DNA of 64,000 nucleotides from NCBI RefSeq assembly GCF_002835935.1, contig NZ_PJCF01000007.1, positions 62,001 to 126,000 of the forward strand. The letters run 5' to 3'. Both the position numbers and the translations under genes were made by a program. Numbering within the stretch: the stretch's first letter is position 1; each line of letters begins with the position of its first letter. The notes beneath the pieces are model-generated. The model worked only from the letters and a program-made list of their open reading frames with translations, was not told the DNA's origin and did not search any database. The DNA comes from Paraglaciecola sp. MB-3u-78 (lineage in GTDB: Bacteria; Pseudomonadota; Gammaproteobacteria; Enterobacterales; Alteromonadaceae). Positions 28,277 to 36,924 of the stretch are shown here, piece after piece.

Positions 28277-28298
28277 TGGTACCTTGATGAAGGTACCA
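28277..28298. promoter_or_regulatory. inverted repeat in the fadD leader
   Basis: TGGTACCTT (28277-28285) and AAGGTACCA (28290-28298) form a perfect 9-bp palindrome with a 4-bp centre, 28 bp upstream of the fadD start. It could be an operator or an mRNA hairpin near the ribosome-binding site. Confidence 0.5.
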
Positions 28299-28405
28299 AA
28301 CCAACATATAATTATTTTAAACAAATATGAAACTACAATAGATTCTACCTAAAGCTTCTGCAAAAATAAATCAACAATTGTTTAACAACTAAGACCAGTT
28401 CAGAT

Positions 28406-29245
28406 TCAGCTTAAAAATCCGACAATTTTTTCGGCGACTGGCTGGGGATTGTCCATATGTAAATGATGATACCCCTCACATTCTGCAACAGTTAAATTTT
28501 CAACCCAGTCCAGCCTATTTTGTAAAATGGTTCGCATGGATTCATAACCATGATCGCCCGTTATTACTAACATGGGACATTGAATATTACCCATAAAAGC
28601 TTCTGCTTGTGATTCTGTCATTCTAAGGGATGAAAAAGTACGTAAACGCCTATCTGTATTAAATAATAATTGTTTATTTTCCTCACGGATATTGCGAGTT
28701 ATCAATAATCTTGCAGACTCTAATTTGATATCCCCCACCTTTGCTCTGGCTTCGACCGTTCGTTCAATACTGCTAGGATGTTTAGCTTCACTTTGTTGGG
28801 CTTTTAATCTGCTTAGAATGGAGTCCCTAAGTTGGACTGGGCTACTTTGGGTATCTTTTGTCATCGGCCCGAACGACTCAATTGAAATAAGTTTACTCAC
28901 ATGTTCAGGAAAACAACTCGCATAAATAGTTGAAATGATGCCACCCATAGAGTGCCCCATCAATATAAATGCTTGCCAACCTTGTGAATCGACCAATTCA
29001 TATAAATCGTAAGCAAAATCAATAAGGTGGTAGTGAGCACCATCACTTCGGTGGGAAGACAATCCATGACCAGTAATGTCTAATGCCAGAATATAATAAT
29101 CAGTAAGGTACTCAGCAATAGGCTGAAAACTTGCGGCGTTATCTAACCAACCATGCAATGCCAAAATCATGGGTTTAGTGGGATCACCATAACCGATGCC
29201 ACGAAGGGTGATATTGGCAAGGGGAAATTCAAGGGCTTGTTGCAC
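28406..29245 (-). CDS. alpha/beta hydrolase
   Basis: Alpha/beta-hydrolase fold enzyme, 279 aa. It shows the oxyanion strand LALHGWLDNAASF, the nucleophile elbow GHSMGG (Ser near residue 97), an acid in VITGDHGYES and the catalytic His in EGYHHLHMD. It is a likely esterase or related hydrolase with unknown substrate. It stands between slp and fadD on the same strand, about 155 bp from fadD, and is the usual neighbour of fadD in this group. Confidence 0.85.
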   Translation of the reverse strand: MQQALEFPLANITLRGIGYGDPTKPMILALHGWLDNAASFQPIAEYLTDYYILALDITGHGLSSHRSDGAHYHLIDFAYDLYELVDSQGWQAFILMGHSMGGIISTIYASCFPEHVSKLISIESFGPMTKDTQSSPVQLRDSILSRLKAQQSEAKHPSSIERTVEARAKVGDIKLESARLLITRNIREENKQLLFNTDRRLRTFSSLRMTESQAEAFMGNIQCPMLVITGDHGYESMRTILQNRLDWVENLTVAECEGYHHLHMDNPQPVAEKIVGFLS

Positions 29246-29267
29246 GTATTTTCCTTTTTAAACACAA

Positions 29268-29292
29268 AAAAGCGGCAATAGCTTGCCGCTTA
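29268..29292 (-). terminator. intrinsic terminator of slp
   Basis: On the minus strand the stem AAGCGGCAA / TTGCCGCTT with a 4-nt loop is followed by a T-rich run. It lies 39 bp past the slp stop codon. Confidence 0.88.
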
Positions 29293-29329
29293 ACCAGCGA
29301 TATTCTGCCTGCTTGGCAAAAAGTTACCG

Positions 29330-29956
29330 TTATCTTTTAGTTCTTTTTGTATTCACAGGTTTAGGGTAATTTGTGGCACCACTTGGACGTGTTGCCTGAA
29401 CCCTATGACTGCTATTTCTACTTGAGTTGTGAATAATTAAACTTCTATGATAAGGGCGAGGATAATATCCATATCCATATTGATATGGCCATACATGCAC
29501 ACCTCTCACATCTATACGCTGCACATTTTTCCACAAATAATAGGCCTCAACAGTTGCTGTTGGAAACACATATTCGTGTTCACCTACTAAGCCTTTTTCT
29601 AAACCATTCAGCTGCGCGGTAAATGTCATCAAACGTCCAACTTGATAGACCATAGGATCCATAAAGCCGTTAATAACAATACGATAACGTCCCATGCTTT
29701 CATCACCTGAAACAGGTCGCCCATAACCATTTAACGGGTAATAAACCATTTCAAAAACAGTGGAATCAGGTTTATTTTCGACTTTTGCGATAGCTCCCCC
29801 CCATCGCAACATTTTACCTTTGACTTGTTCGGCCTTTGACCCGGCATCCTCATAAGAGATTAACTGGGTAGTATCATCAAGCTGAAGCTTGTCAGGAAAT
29901 GTTGAACAGCCAACCAGAAACAAGGCGACTAATATTGTACATATACGAATATTCAT
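29330..29956 (-). CDS. slp: Slp-family outer-membrane lipoprotein
   Basis: Lipoprotein of about 208 aa of the Slp/YeaY family. The start at ATG 29956 has GAGGA seven bases upstream; the longer frame from 29977 lacks one. The signal peptide ends in lipobox LVGC with the cysteine at residue 17, followed by STFPDKLQL. The Slp core includes GKMLRWGGAIAKVEN and YYPLNGYGRPV. The C-terminal third is Tyr/Pro/Arg-rich (YGYGYYPRPYHRS). Slp proteins are stationary-phase outer-membrane lipoproteins of unclear function. The tsaB-slp-fadD neighbourhood is conserved. Confidence 0.88.
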   Translation of the reverse strand: MNIRICTILVALFLVGCSTFPDKLQLDDTTQLISYEDAGSKAEQVKGKMLRWGGAIAKVENKPDSTVFEMVYYPLNGYGRPVSGDESMGRYRIVINGFMDPMVYQVGRLMTFTAQLNGLEKGLVGEHEYVFPTATVEAYYLWKNVQRIDVRGVHVWPYQYGYGYYPRPYHRSLIIHNSSRNSSHRVQATRPSGATNYPKPVNTKRTKR

Positions 29957-30069
29957 AATTTTCCTCAGATAGATCAAACAGGATATGTTTATCTGTTATT
30001 TTATTTATAGTAACTGAACAGCTACTGAATTTTGGCTTTATTTTTATATCTATCAGAACGAAGAATAGA

Positions 30070-30375
30070 TCAAACGAAGGTGTCGACACCCAATAATAAT
30101 TGAATGCCCTGGCGTTGCTGCTCTTTTTCCATACTTTGATAAGCGGCGATAGCTGACTTTTCATTTAAATTATTGTTAGAAAGTGAGTCAGTTTGTTGTT
30201 TAAAAGAAGCGGCTTTTTCAAATGTTTCGCTATCACCAGTACGAATAATAGAAACTTGAGAAGTGACTAGAATGTCATCTTGGCTTTTATCTGACTTTAG
30301 CTCACGGGGCTTGTCCCGAGAGGAACGGGCAATATCAGATGCTTTTAATAAAGATAGTGACTCTATACTCAACAA
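30070..30375 (-). CDS. hypothetical protein, ~101 aa
   Basis: I do not recognise a named family. The protein is soluble, Ser/Gln/Lys-rich and largely helical or disordered, starting MLSIESLSLLKASDIA and ending in a conserved-looking AYQSMEKEQQRQGIQLLLGVDTFV; similar short proteins with this tail occur in related genera as far as I recall. It is placed between tsaB and slp on the same strand, with 100 bp on each side. Confidence 0.55.
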   Translation of the reverse strand: MLSIESLSLLKASDIARSSRDKPRELKSDKSQDDILVTSQVSIIRTGDSETFEKAASFKQQTDSLSNNNLNEKSAIAAYQSMEKEQQRQGIQLLLGVDTFV

Positions 30376-30407
30376 CTTTTCCTAATCTGTAGCAATAATA
30401 GTTTACA

Positions 30408-30433
30408 AACCTACAACCCCAACCTACAACCCC
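30408..30433. repeat. 13-bp direct tandem repeat
   Basis: AACCTACAACCCC occurs twice head to tail in the spacer between tsaB and the downstream hypothetical gene. Confidence 0.9.
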
Positions 30434-30474
30434 AAATAGATACAAGAATTGTTCCAGATTGTTGCATTCAGTAT

Positions 30475-31161
30475 TTACTCTCGTCCCGGCAATTTTTTCC
30501 AGGTCACTTTGTCACGTAAATAAACCGGTTGGATATCTTCCACTTCAACAGCGTGACCATCGGCTATTAATGCCTTAGCTAAGGGCAACATATACACAGC
30601 ATTTGGATACAAAACACGGGTTAACACCTCAACCTTAGAGACTCCATTTAATACAGGATATGCCTGCCACCCAGTTCCAACGCCAGCCATTTCCAAGTGA
30701 CCACTGAGTAACACTAGTGCTTCCTCTGGTGGTATCACTTGCTCTTCCCCAATCAATGTCATGACATTTTGTTGCAGTTGATACTGGCCAAAATACACTT
30801 CAGACATACGAGCATCTATGGCTGCAGTCACCAGTTCACTCTTATTTTGCACATAAGCTTGTTGTGCCATTGCCGCTAAGGTTGATATACCCACCACTTT
30901 ATGACCCGTACCTAAAGCTAATCCCTGCAACACGCCAGTCGCAATTCGCACACCAGTAAAACTTCCGGGGCCGCGCCCAAAGGCTAAATAATCCAAATTT
31001 TGAAGTGTCACATCCGCTTCTGTTAACACCTCATCAATCATCGGCAATATACGTTGACTGTGTTGCTGTGGACAGACTTCGAATCGATTAAAAACCTGTT
31101 CGTTGACCTCAAGGGCGACTGAACAGGCCTCAGTAGCAGTATCGATAATTAAAATATTCAT
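30475..31161 (-). CDS. tsaB: tRNA threonylcarbamoyladenosine biosynthesis protein TsaB
   Basis: ASKHA-fold partner (YeaZ) of TsaD and TsaE in making t6A37 on ANN-decoding tRNAs. The 228-aa protein begins MNILIIDTATEACSVAL, has the CPQQHSQRILPMID segment and the GPGSFTGVRIATG motif typical of TsaB, and lacks the TsaD metal-site histidines. It overlaps the end of yoaA by 4 bp (translational coupling), an arrangement also found in E. coli. Confidence 0.95.
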   Translation of the reverse strand: MNILIIDTATEACSVALEVNEQVFNRFEVCPQQHSQRILPMIDEVLTEADVTLQNLDYLAFGRGPGSFTGVRIATGVLQGLALGTGHKVVGISTLAAMAQQAYVQNKSELVTAAIDARMSEVYFGQYQLQQNVMTLIGEEQVIPPEEALVLLSGHLEMAGVGTGWQAYPVLNGVSKVEVLTRVLYPNAVYMLPLAKALIADGHAVEVEDIQPVYLRDKVTWKKLPGRE

Positions 31162-33101
31162 GCTTGAGTTTCCACTTGATCTTTGTCGCTGTGAATGTCG
31201 TGTAAAAAATCCACTGCTTTTTGTAAGTCTCGGGTGCGATGCATATCTGGCAAACTGCCCATAAAGATTTTGCCATAGTCTTTGGTAACCAGACGATGAT
31301 CACAAATAACCAACACCCCTTTATCCGTTTCGTCACGGATCAAGCGCCCTGCCCCCTGTTTTAAGGCAATAGCAGCTTGAGGAATTTGTAATTGTACAAA
31401 AGGATTGCCGCCACTTTTCCGACAATCTTCGATTCTTGCCTGCAATAACGGATCATCTGGTGAAGCAAAAGGTAATTTATCAATTAACACGCAAGTCAAA
31501 TCATCACCTCGTACATCAACCCCCTCCCAAAATGCACCTGTCCCTAACAACACTGCATCTTTGTTCTCTAAATAACTTTCCAGCAATGCGCGTTTAGTAG
31601 TGGAGCCTTGAACCAAAATAGGATTGTCGATTTTATCTTTTAACTGGTCGGCAATGGCATTAAGTGTGGCATGGCTGGTAAACAATAAAAAACACCGGCC
31701 ACGACTTGCTTTAACCAATTTGATAGAGATATCCAACAAGGTGGCGCGCATTTCCCTGGCATTAGGTTCTGGCAAAAAACGAGGCACACATAACATGGCT
31801 TGATTGGGATAATCAAAGGGGCTGTCTAAAGACAAAGTGGTGGCATTGTCTAAACCCATTTGCTTTTGAAAATGGGTAAAAGCACCATCAACCATTAATG
31901 TGGCAGAAGTAAAGACCCAACTGCGTTTTGGCTCTGCAATAAAATCAGCAAATTTTTGGGAGATGCTCAAAGGCGTTAAATGCAGCACAATATGCCGCAT
32001 AGTCGTTTCGTACCAAAGGCTCACACCTAATTGTGTGGTATCAGTTAAACGCGCTAATTTACCTTTAGTTTCGGACACACGCTCAAAAATATTATCTAAG
32101 TCTTTGTCTCGGCCAACATGTAATTTTAACACTTCATAGAATACGTTTAGACTGTCAGTTAATTTCCTGATCTGAATTTGTACATCGTCCCGAGATAACA
32201 TTTGACGCCAATTACCCTTGCCTGGATTTTCAGGAAATAAAATACGCAAATCTGCAGCAATCATTTTGCATTTTTCAGCAGCACTTTGTAATTGTTTGGC
32301 GTCTTTGAGTACAGTGCGATACACCACTTCTACATCGCGGCTGATATCCTGCAATTGCCTGCTAGAAAACGTCTCACCAAAATACTCACTGGCAATATCA
32401 GGTATTTGATGGGCTTCATCAAATACCACGAGATCCGCATCAGGGATAAGCTCACCAAAACCAGTATCCTTTAAAGCCATATCTGCAAAAAACAAGTGGT
32501 GATTAACCACAACCACATCGGCATCTAGGGCTTTTCGTCGCGCTTTGACCATAAAGCAGTCTTCATAATCTGGGCAATCTTTACCCAAACAGTTATCCGC
32601 TGTAGAGGTGACAAAAGGTAACACTTTAGCGTCTTCTGCAAGTGCTCTCATATCGCCCATATCACCGGTCTTAGTACTCGAAGCCCAGACTCTAACTTGC
32701 GTGAGTTCAGTTAACGTTTGTCTATCAACTAGCGTGCTATTTCCACCGTGTTGCCTTAATCTATGTAAACACAAATAATTGGCTCGGCCTTTTAGCAGAG
32801 CAGTCTTGCTGTTGGAACCTAGCGCCTTCTTTATCAAAGGTAAGTCACGATGAAAAAGTTGCTCTTGCAGATTTTTAGTGCCTGTGGAGATAATAGTTTT
32901 TCTTTCAGACAATAACGCAGGTGCTAGATAAGCAAAGGTTTTCCCCGTGCCCGTGCCCGCTTCAACAATAAGAGGTGCTTTATTTTTGATGGTGTTTTCA
33001 ACGGCAACTGCCATATCAGTTTGTGCTTGGCGCGGAACAAACCCGTCGATAGCCTCAGATAACTTGCCATCTACAGCAAACAAAGATGATGTTTTGGACA
33101 T
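31158..33101 (-). CDS. yoaA: DinG-family ATP-dependent helicase YoaA
   Basis: XPD/DinG-like superfamily 2 helicase, 647 aa. Seen in order are Walker A (EAGTGTGKTFAYLAPALL), the four-cysteine iron-sulfur cluster loop (CLGKDC-x3-EDC with an upstream Cys in ANYLCLHRL), the DEAH box (VVFDEAHQIPD), and the C-terminal helicase motifs (GTGAFWEGVDVRG, QGAGRLIRD). In E. coli YoaA works with the HolC clamp-loader subunit on damaged forks. It is the first gene of yoaA-tsaB and is divergent from efpL. Confidence 0.93.
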   Translation of the reverse strand: MSKTSSLFAVDGKLSEAIDGFVPRQAQTDMAVAVENTIKNKAPLIVEAGTGTGKTFAYLAPALLSERKTIISTGTKNLQEQLFHRDLPLIKKALGSNSKTALLKGRANYLCLHRLRQHGGNSTLVDRQTLTELTQVRVWASSTKTGDMGDMRALAEDAKVLPFVTSTADNCLGKDCPDYEDCFMVKARRKALDADVVVVNHHLFFADMALKDTGFGELIPDADLVVFDEAHQIPDIASEYFGETFSSRQLQDISRDVEVVYRTVLKDAKQLQSAAEKCKMIAADLRILFPENPGKGNWRQMLSRDDVQIQIRKLTDSLNVFYEVLKLHVGRDKDLDNIFERVSETKGKLARLTDTTQLGVSLWYETTMRHIVLHLTPLSISQKFADFIAEPKRSWVFTSATLMVDGAFTHFQKQMGLDNATTLSLDSPFDYPNQAMLCVPRFLPEPNAREMRATLLDISIKLVKASRGRCFLLFTSHATLNAIADQLKDKIDNPILVQGSTTKRALLESYLENKDAVLLGTGAFWEGVDVRGDDLTCVLIDKLPFASPDDPLLQARIEDCRKSGGNPFVQLQIPQAAIALKQGAGRLIRDETDKGVLVICDHRLVTKDYGKIFMGSLPDMHRTRDLQKAVDFLHDIHSDKDQVETQA

Positions 33102-33261
33102 AGCGCCTTAATAAATAATGGAAGTGTAAAAACCTAGGCTGAGATTATGCCAAAAAGCATGACAACTAACGAGTGAAAAGTTTTGGTTCTAGTCACAACT
33201 TACCTTGCCTATTTTTATTTTCATGGTATTTTTTGCCACAAAATATAAAAGAGTGTGCTCC

Positions 33262-33834
33262 ATGCCAAAAGCCAGTGAAATTAAAAAGAATGCCGCCGTT
33301 GAACTTAATGGCAAAACTTATATTGTTAAAGACATCAATAAAATGACACCAAGCGGTCGCGCAGGTGCCAGTTTATATAGAATGCGTTTGTATGAAGTGG
33401 GCACAGGCGCTAAGGCAGACGAGAGCTTTAAATCAGATGAAATGCTCAACTTAGTGGATTTTCATCGAAATAAAGTGAGCTTTTCTTATGTTGATGGCGA
33501 CGAATATGTGTTTATGGATGACGTAGACTATTCATCTTATTCTTTGAACTCTGAAACCATCAGTGAAGAATTACCTTTCATCACCGAAGATACTAAGGGC
33601 CTGCAGATTTTATTGGTTGAAGAAAAGCCAGTCGGTATTGAACTGCCTGCCTCTGTTGAGTTGCTAATCACAGAAACCGACCCGTCTATCAAAGGTGCAT
33701 CGGCCAGTGCTCGTACTAAACCAGCTACATTGACCACAGGTCTTGTAATTCAAGTCCCTGAATACATTGCCAGTGGCGAAAAAATCAAAGTGAATACAGC
33801 TGAAACTAAGTTTATGGGTCGCGCGGATTCTTAG
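33262..33834 (+). CDS. yeiP: elongation factor P-like protein EfpL (YeiP)
   Basis: EF-P paralogue of 190 aa that relieves ribosome stalling at difficult motifs. It has the three-domain EF-P layout (KOW-like domain, then two OB folds, ending in [12 protein letters not shown]). The loop that in EF-P carries the modified lysine reads [13 protein letters not shown]: an arginine replaces the lysine, the EfpL hallmark. I use ATG 33262 ([10 protein letters not shown]); an in-frame ATG 57 bases upstream would add a non-family hydrophobic stretch. Confidence 0.93.
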   Translation: MPKASEIKKNAAVELNGKTYIVKDINKMTPSGRAGASLYRMRLYEVGTGAKADESFKSDEMLNLVDFHRNKVSFSYVDGDEYVFMDDVDYSSYSLNSETISEELPFITEDTKGLQILLVEEKPVGIELPASVELLITETDPSIKGASASARTKPATLTTGLVIQVPEYIASGEKIKVNTAETKFMGRADS

Positions 33835-33853
33835 GCTAAACATCAAAAATAAT

Positions 33854-34876
33854 TCACCACAGAGGAGCCAAAGGATTAAAAGTTAAGCTGGCTAAATCAG
33901 CTATAATGGCGACTTCGCTTTTGAGTAAGTTAGAAGCAGGCGGTATTTTACCGTGGGAAGTTTGCACCACACCCATAGAATTTTCTACCGTAACAGTTTG
34001 GATCCCAGATGTTTGTTGATCGATTTCAGTTCGACCAAGTGCTGGTAATATCAAGGCGTTTTTTGCGGTGTAAAGGTGAGATTGATTTAATTTAGTGGAA
34101 ACTTGTACCGATAATTCACAGTTGGCAAAACCTGTTTTGTGGCTCTATGATCGGGGGTAGCACGATAAAAATTACCGCCTAAGGCAAACCATACTTTAAC
34201 CTGCCCTTGGGCCATAGCTTGAATAGTTTCTATGGTGTCGTAGCCATATTGTCTGGGTACATTAAAATCATAAGTTTGCTTTAAGGCATCAAGGAAAGTC
34301 GCTGACGGTTTCTCCCAAATTCCCATAGTACGATCACTCTGCACATTACTATGACCACGCACCGGACATACCCCGGCGCATGGTTTACCCATATTGCCTT
34401 GTAACATTAAAAAGTTGGTCATCAGCTGAATATTAGCGACTGCATTTTTATGTTGGGTCAGTGCTTCCGACCAACTTAATGGTTGATACTGGCTTGCACC
34501 TTCGGCTAAAAATAAAGGTTCAATTAAACGTCCTTGCGCATTTAGCCAACGATCAGATTTCTGTTTTAAGTCATCAACACTATGTTTGGCAAAAAATTTT
34601 GCCGTTGCTCGCTTTAACGTTGCCTCGTCAGCGACTGCTTTTGCTCCATTTTCAAAAATCTCGAAGGTTGAACGTTTTAATAAGGATCAGGCCAAGCTCA
34701 ACCGGGGCAGTCAAAGCCTTCAATTTGATTTAGTTGAGCCAGTAATTTAGTGCCTCTAATAGGTCCGACTTTAGCACTGACATTTCTATATGCCGACATG
34801 ACAGCAGTGACACCTGCCGCCCAGTCTTTTTGCTCGGTGACCTACGGGTTTTTACATCGATAGTCTTTTTTGACAT
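33854..34876 (-). pseudogene. decayed FdhF/YdeP-like molybdopterin oxidoreductase
   Basis: Translated fragments on the minus strand line up in order with a formate-dehydrogenase-like (FdhF/YdeP-type) subunit. The start is MSKKTIDVK (34876), then GPIRGTKLLAQLNQIEGFDCPG, a TGA where relatives have Cys of CPGCAWPDP, FEIFENGAKAVADEA, and QGRLIEPLFL. Next are GNMGKPCAGVCPVRGHSNVQ, DRTMGIWEKP, WFALGGNFYRATPD, VSTKLNQSHLYTAKNAL, LPALGRTEID and NSMGVVQTSHG. I count at least three frameshifts (near 34840, 34690 and 34100) plus the TGA. The last ~250 residues are absent and the frame ends in unrelated sequence. Intact relatives are ~750 aa. It fills the 1.1-kb gap between efpL and the lol genes. Confidence 0.85.
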
Positions 34877-34969
34877 CTAAATTACCCCAACTCATTGTAA
34901 GTAACAGCGCCTAAAAACGCCTAAAAACTATAATTCACCTATTTTTGTTAACCTTGCTCAAAAAACAAA

Positions 34970-36205
34970 TTAATGGCCCAACACTGTTGCGGGATTAATT
35001 CTAGCGGCTTTTATTGCGGGATAAAGCGTGGCTAAAACACTCAACACCATGGCGATTAGAGCAGTGAGATACACTTCGTTCCAGTTTAATTCTGAAGGTA
35101 AAAAATTAATAAAATAAACATCACCTGATAAGAATTGCACACCCAATAAATTTTCAATAAAACGTGCTATAGCCGCTAAATTAATCGCCGTCAAAACGCC
35201 TAATATTATGCCCACTACTGTGCCAATCAGACCATTAAAGGTACCTTGCAACATAAACACTGAGATAATTAGGCTGTTTTTTGCGCCCATACTTTTAAGC
35301 ATGGCAATTTCGCTTTGTTTTTCGTTTACCGCCATCACCAGAGTCGACACTATATTGAAACACGCAACTGCGATAACCAAACTTAATGCGATATACACCA
35401 CTGCCCTTACCAGCTGAATGTCTTGATAGAGATTGCCATCATTGATAGTCCAATCAGACATATAGACTTCAGGTGTTAATTCATAACCAATTTCGCGGGT
35501 TAATTCCCGGGCAACAAAAGCATCGCGATACCTTAAACGTATACCCTGTGCACCATACTTAATATTTTGTGCCTGTGCAGCTAAGGACATATGCATATAG
35601 CCAAGATGATTGCTGAGTTCGCCGCCCATATCTAAACTGGCAATAATAGTAAGTCGTAATGTTGTTGGCGCACTTAAACTTAAATCTTCAGATAACTGAG
35701 GCAATAAAATTTGTACTTTATCACCCACAGACAAACCCAGTTTTTGCATCAGACCTATGCCTAACATAGTGGCACTTTCATCAGATTGGAATTGCTGCCA
35801 CTGCTGTGTTGTAACTAAACTTGGAATGACGCCATCCGCGGCATAAAGAGGATCTATAGCTGTCATCTCCACGGCCTTCATTTTATTGCCTTTTTGCAAC
35901 ATACCTGTAGCGTTAACGTATGGTTCAACAAAGATCACTTCAGGATGCAGCATTAAAGCCTCTACTTCCGTAGGCCAATTTTTAATGCCACTTGCATGAA
36001 CGGATTTAAACTCTGCATGGGGAATAACAGACAACAAATGGTCTTTTAATTCTTTTTCAAAACCATTCATTACCGATAACAATAAAATAAGAACAAAACA
36101 CCCTAAGCCAATACCAAAGGTCGAAGAAGCAGAAATAAAGGAAATAAAACCATTTTGACGTTTATTTGTACGAAAACGCCACGCCAACAACCAAACCAGA
36201 TGCAC
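34970..36205 (-). CDS. lipoprotein-releasing ABC transporter permease (LolC/E/F type)
   Basis: Inner-membrane permease of the system that hands outer-membrane lipoproteins to LolA; 411 aa. There are four transmembrane segments: one near the N-terminus (ASSTFGIGLGCFVLILLLSVMNGFE) and three at the C-terminus (about 265-295, 315-345, 370-395). A ~210-aa periplasmic domain lies between. The C-terminal FtsX-like fold includes SEIAMLKSMGAKN. It directly follows lolD with its start base overlapping the lolD stop. Only one permease gene is present next to lolD, so it may be a LolF-like homodimer subunit or one of a separated LolC/LolE pair. Confidence 0.88.
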   Translation of the reverse strand: MHLVWLLAWRFRTNKRQNGFISFISASSTFGIGLGCFVLILLLSVMNGFEKELKDHLLSVIPHAEFKSVHASGIKNWPTEVEALMLHPEVIFVEPYVNATGMLQKGNKMKAVEMTAIDPLYAADGVIPSLVTTQQWQQFQSDESATMLGIGLMQKLGLSVGDKVQILLPQLSEDLSLSAPTTLRLTIIASLDMGGELSNHLGYMHMSLAAQAQNIKYGAQGIRLRYRDAFVARELTREIGYELTPEVYMSDWTINDGNLYQDIQLVRAVVYIALSLVIAVACFNIVSTLVMAVNEKQSEIAMLKSMGAKNSLIISVFMLQGTFNGLIGTVVGIILGVLTAINLAAIARFIENLLGVQFLSGDVYFINFLPSELNWNEVYLTALIAMVLSVLATLYPAIKAARINPATVLGH

Positions 36206-36909
36206 TAAAGGGTACTCGCCACAGATGGGGTTTGGGTATCTGTCAAACAGCCGTCAACTAAATATAAAGTGCGGTCTAATCTTTTGGCTAATTGAGTATC
36301 GTGAGTCACAACCACAAAACTGGTATGCATTTGCTGCCGTAAGTCACTGAGTAACTGATAAATACTTTCACCAGTTTTTTGATCGAGGTTCCCTGTCGGT
36401 TCGTCTGCGAGTATCAACTTAGGCTGGGACACTAAGGCTCTGGCAATTGCCACTCGTTGCCGCTCGCCACCCGATAATTCAGCAGGTTTATGAGAATACC
36501 TATGGGACAACCCGACCTTATCTAACATCGCCATAGCCAGTTCATTTGCTTGTTTGATGGCTTTTTTGGCTATTAATAATGGCATAGCTACGTTTTCTAG
36601 CGCACTAAACTCGGGTAATAAATGATGAAATTGATAAACAAATCCAAGAGATTGATTGCGAAATTGAGCTTGTTGGTTGCTACTAAAAGTAAAGATATCT
36701 TGTTGTTCAAACGTGACTTGCCCTGATGTAGGTTTATCCAGCGCGCCTAACAAGTGCAATAATGTACTTTTACCAGAACCTGAACTTCCCACAATGGCAA
36801 TTTGTTCGGCTATATTAATCGAGAAATTGATGTTTTTTAGCACCTTAACGCTATTATCTCCATCGTTGTATTCTTTAGTTAGATTGGTACATCTGAGTAA
36901 CTCACTCAT
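36205..36909 (-). CDS. lolD: lipoprotein-releasing ABC transporter ATPase LolD
   Basis: ATPase of the lipoprotein-release complex, about 234 aa. Walker A is [15 protein letters not shown], the signature [15 protein letters not shown] and Walker [13 protein letters not shown]; the NLD after Walker B and the [18 protein letters not shown] stretch are typical of the MacB/LolD group. I take ATG 36909 ([10 protein letters not shown]) as the start; an ATG three codons earlier is possible. It lies 15 bp downstream of the CNNM gene and overlaps the permease gene by a base. Confidence 0.93.
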   Translation of the reverse strand: MSELLRCTNLTKEYNDGDNSVKVLKNINFSINIAEQIAIVGSSGSGKSTLLHLLGALDKPTSGQVTFEQQDIFTFSSNQQAQFRNQSLGFVYQFHHLLPEFSALENVAMPLLIAKKAIKQANELAMAMLDKVGLSHRYSHKPAELSGGERQRVAIARALVSQPKLILADEPTGNLDQKTGESIYQLLSDLRQQMHTSFVVVTHDTQLAKRLDRTLYLVDGCLTDTQTPSVASTL

Positions 36910-36924
36910 AATCAGCACATTTCC

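Noticed and set aside
30070-30164. Minus-strand frame overlapping the 3' end of the 101-aa hypothetical gene and the start of slp
   Set aside because: It bridges a gene end and a signal-peptide region in a different frame and has no start site; a shadow.
34461-34733. 90-codon plus-strand frame in the lolE-efpL interval
   Set aside because: It is antisense to the FdhF-like pseudogene, whose minus-strand fragments align in order with a known family.
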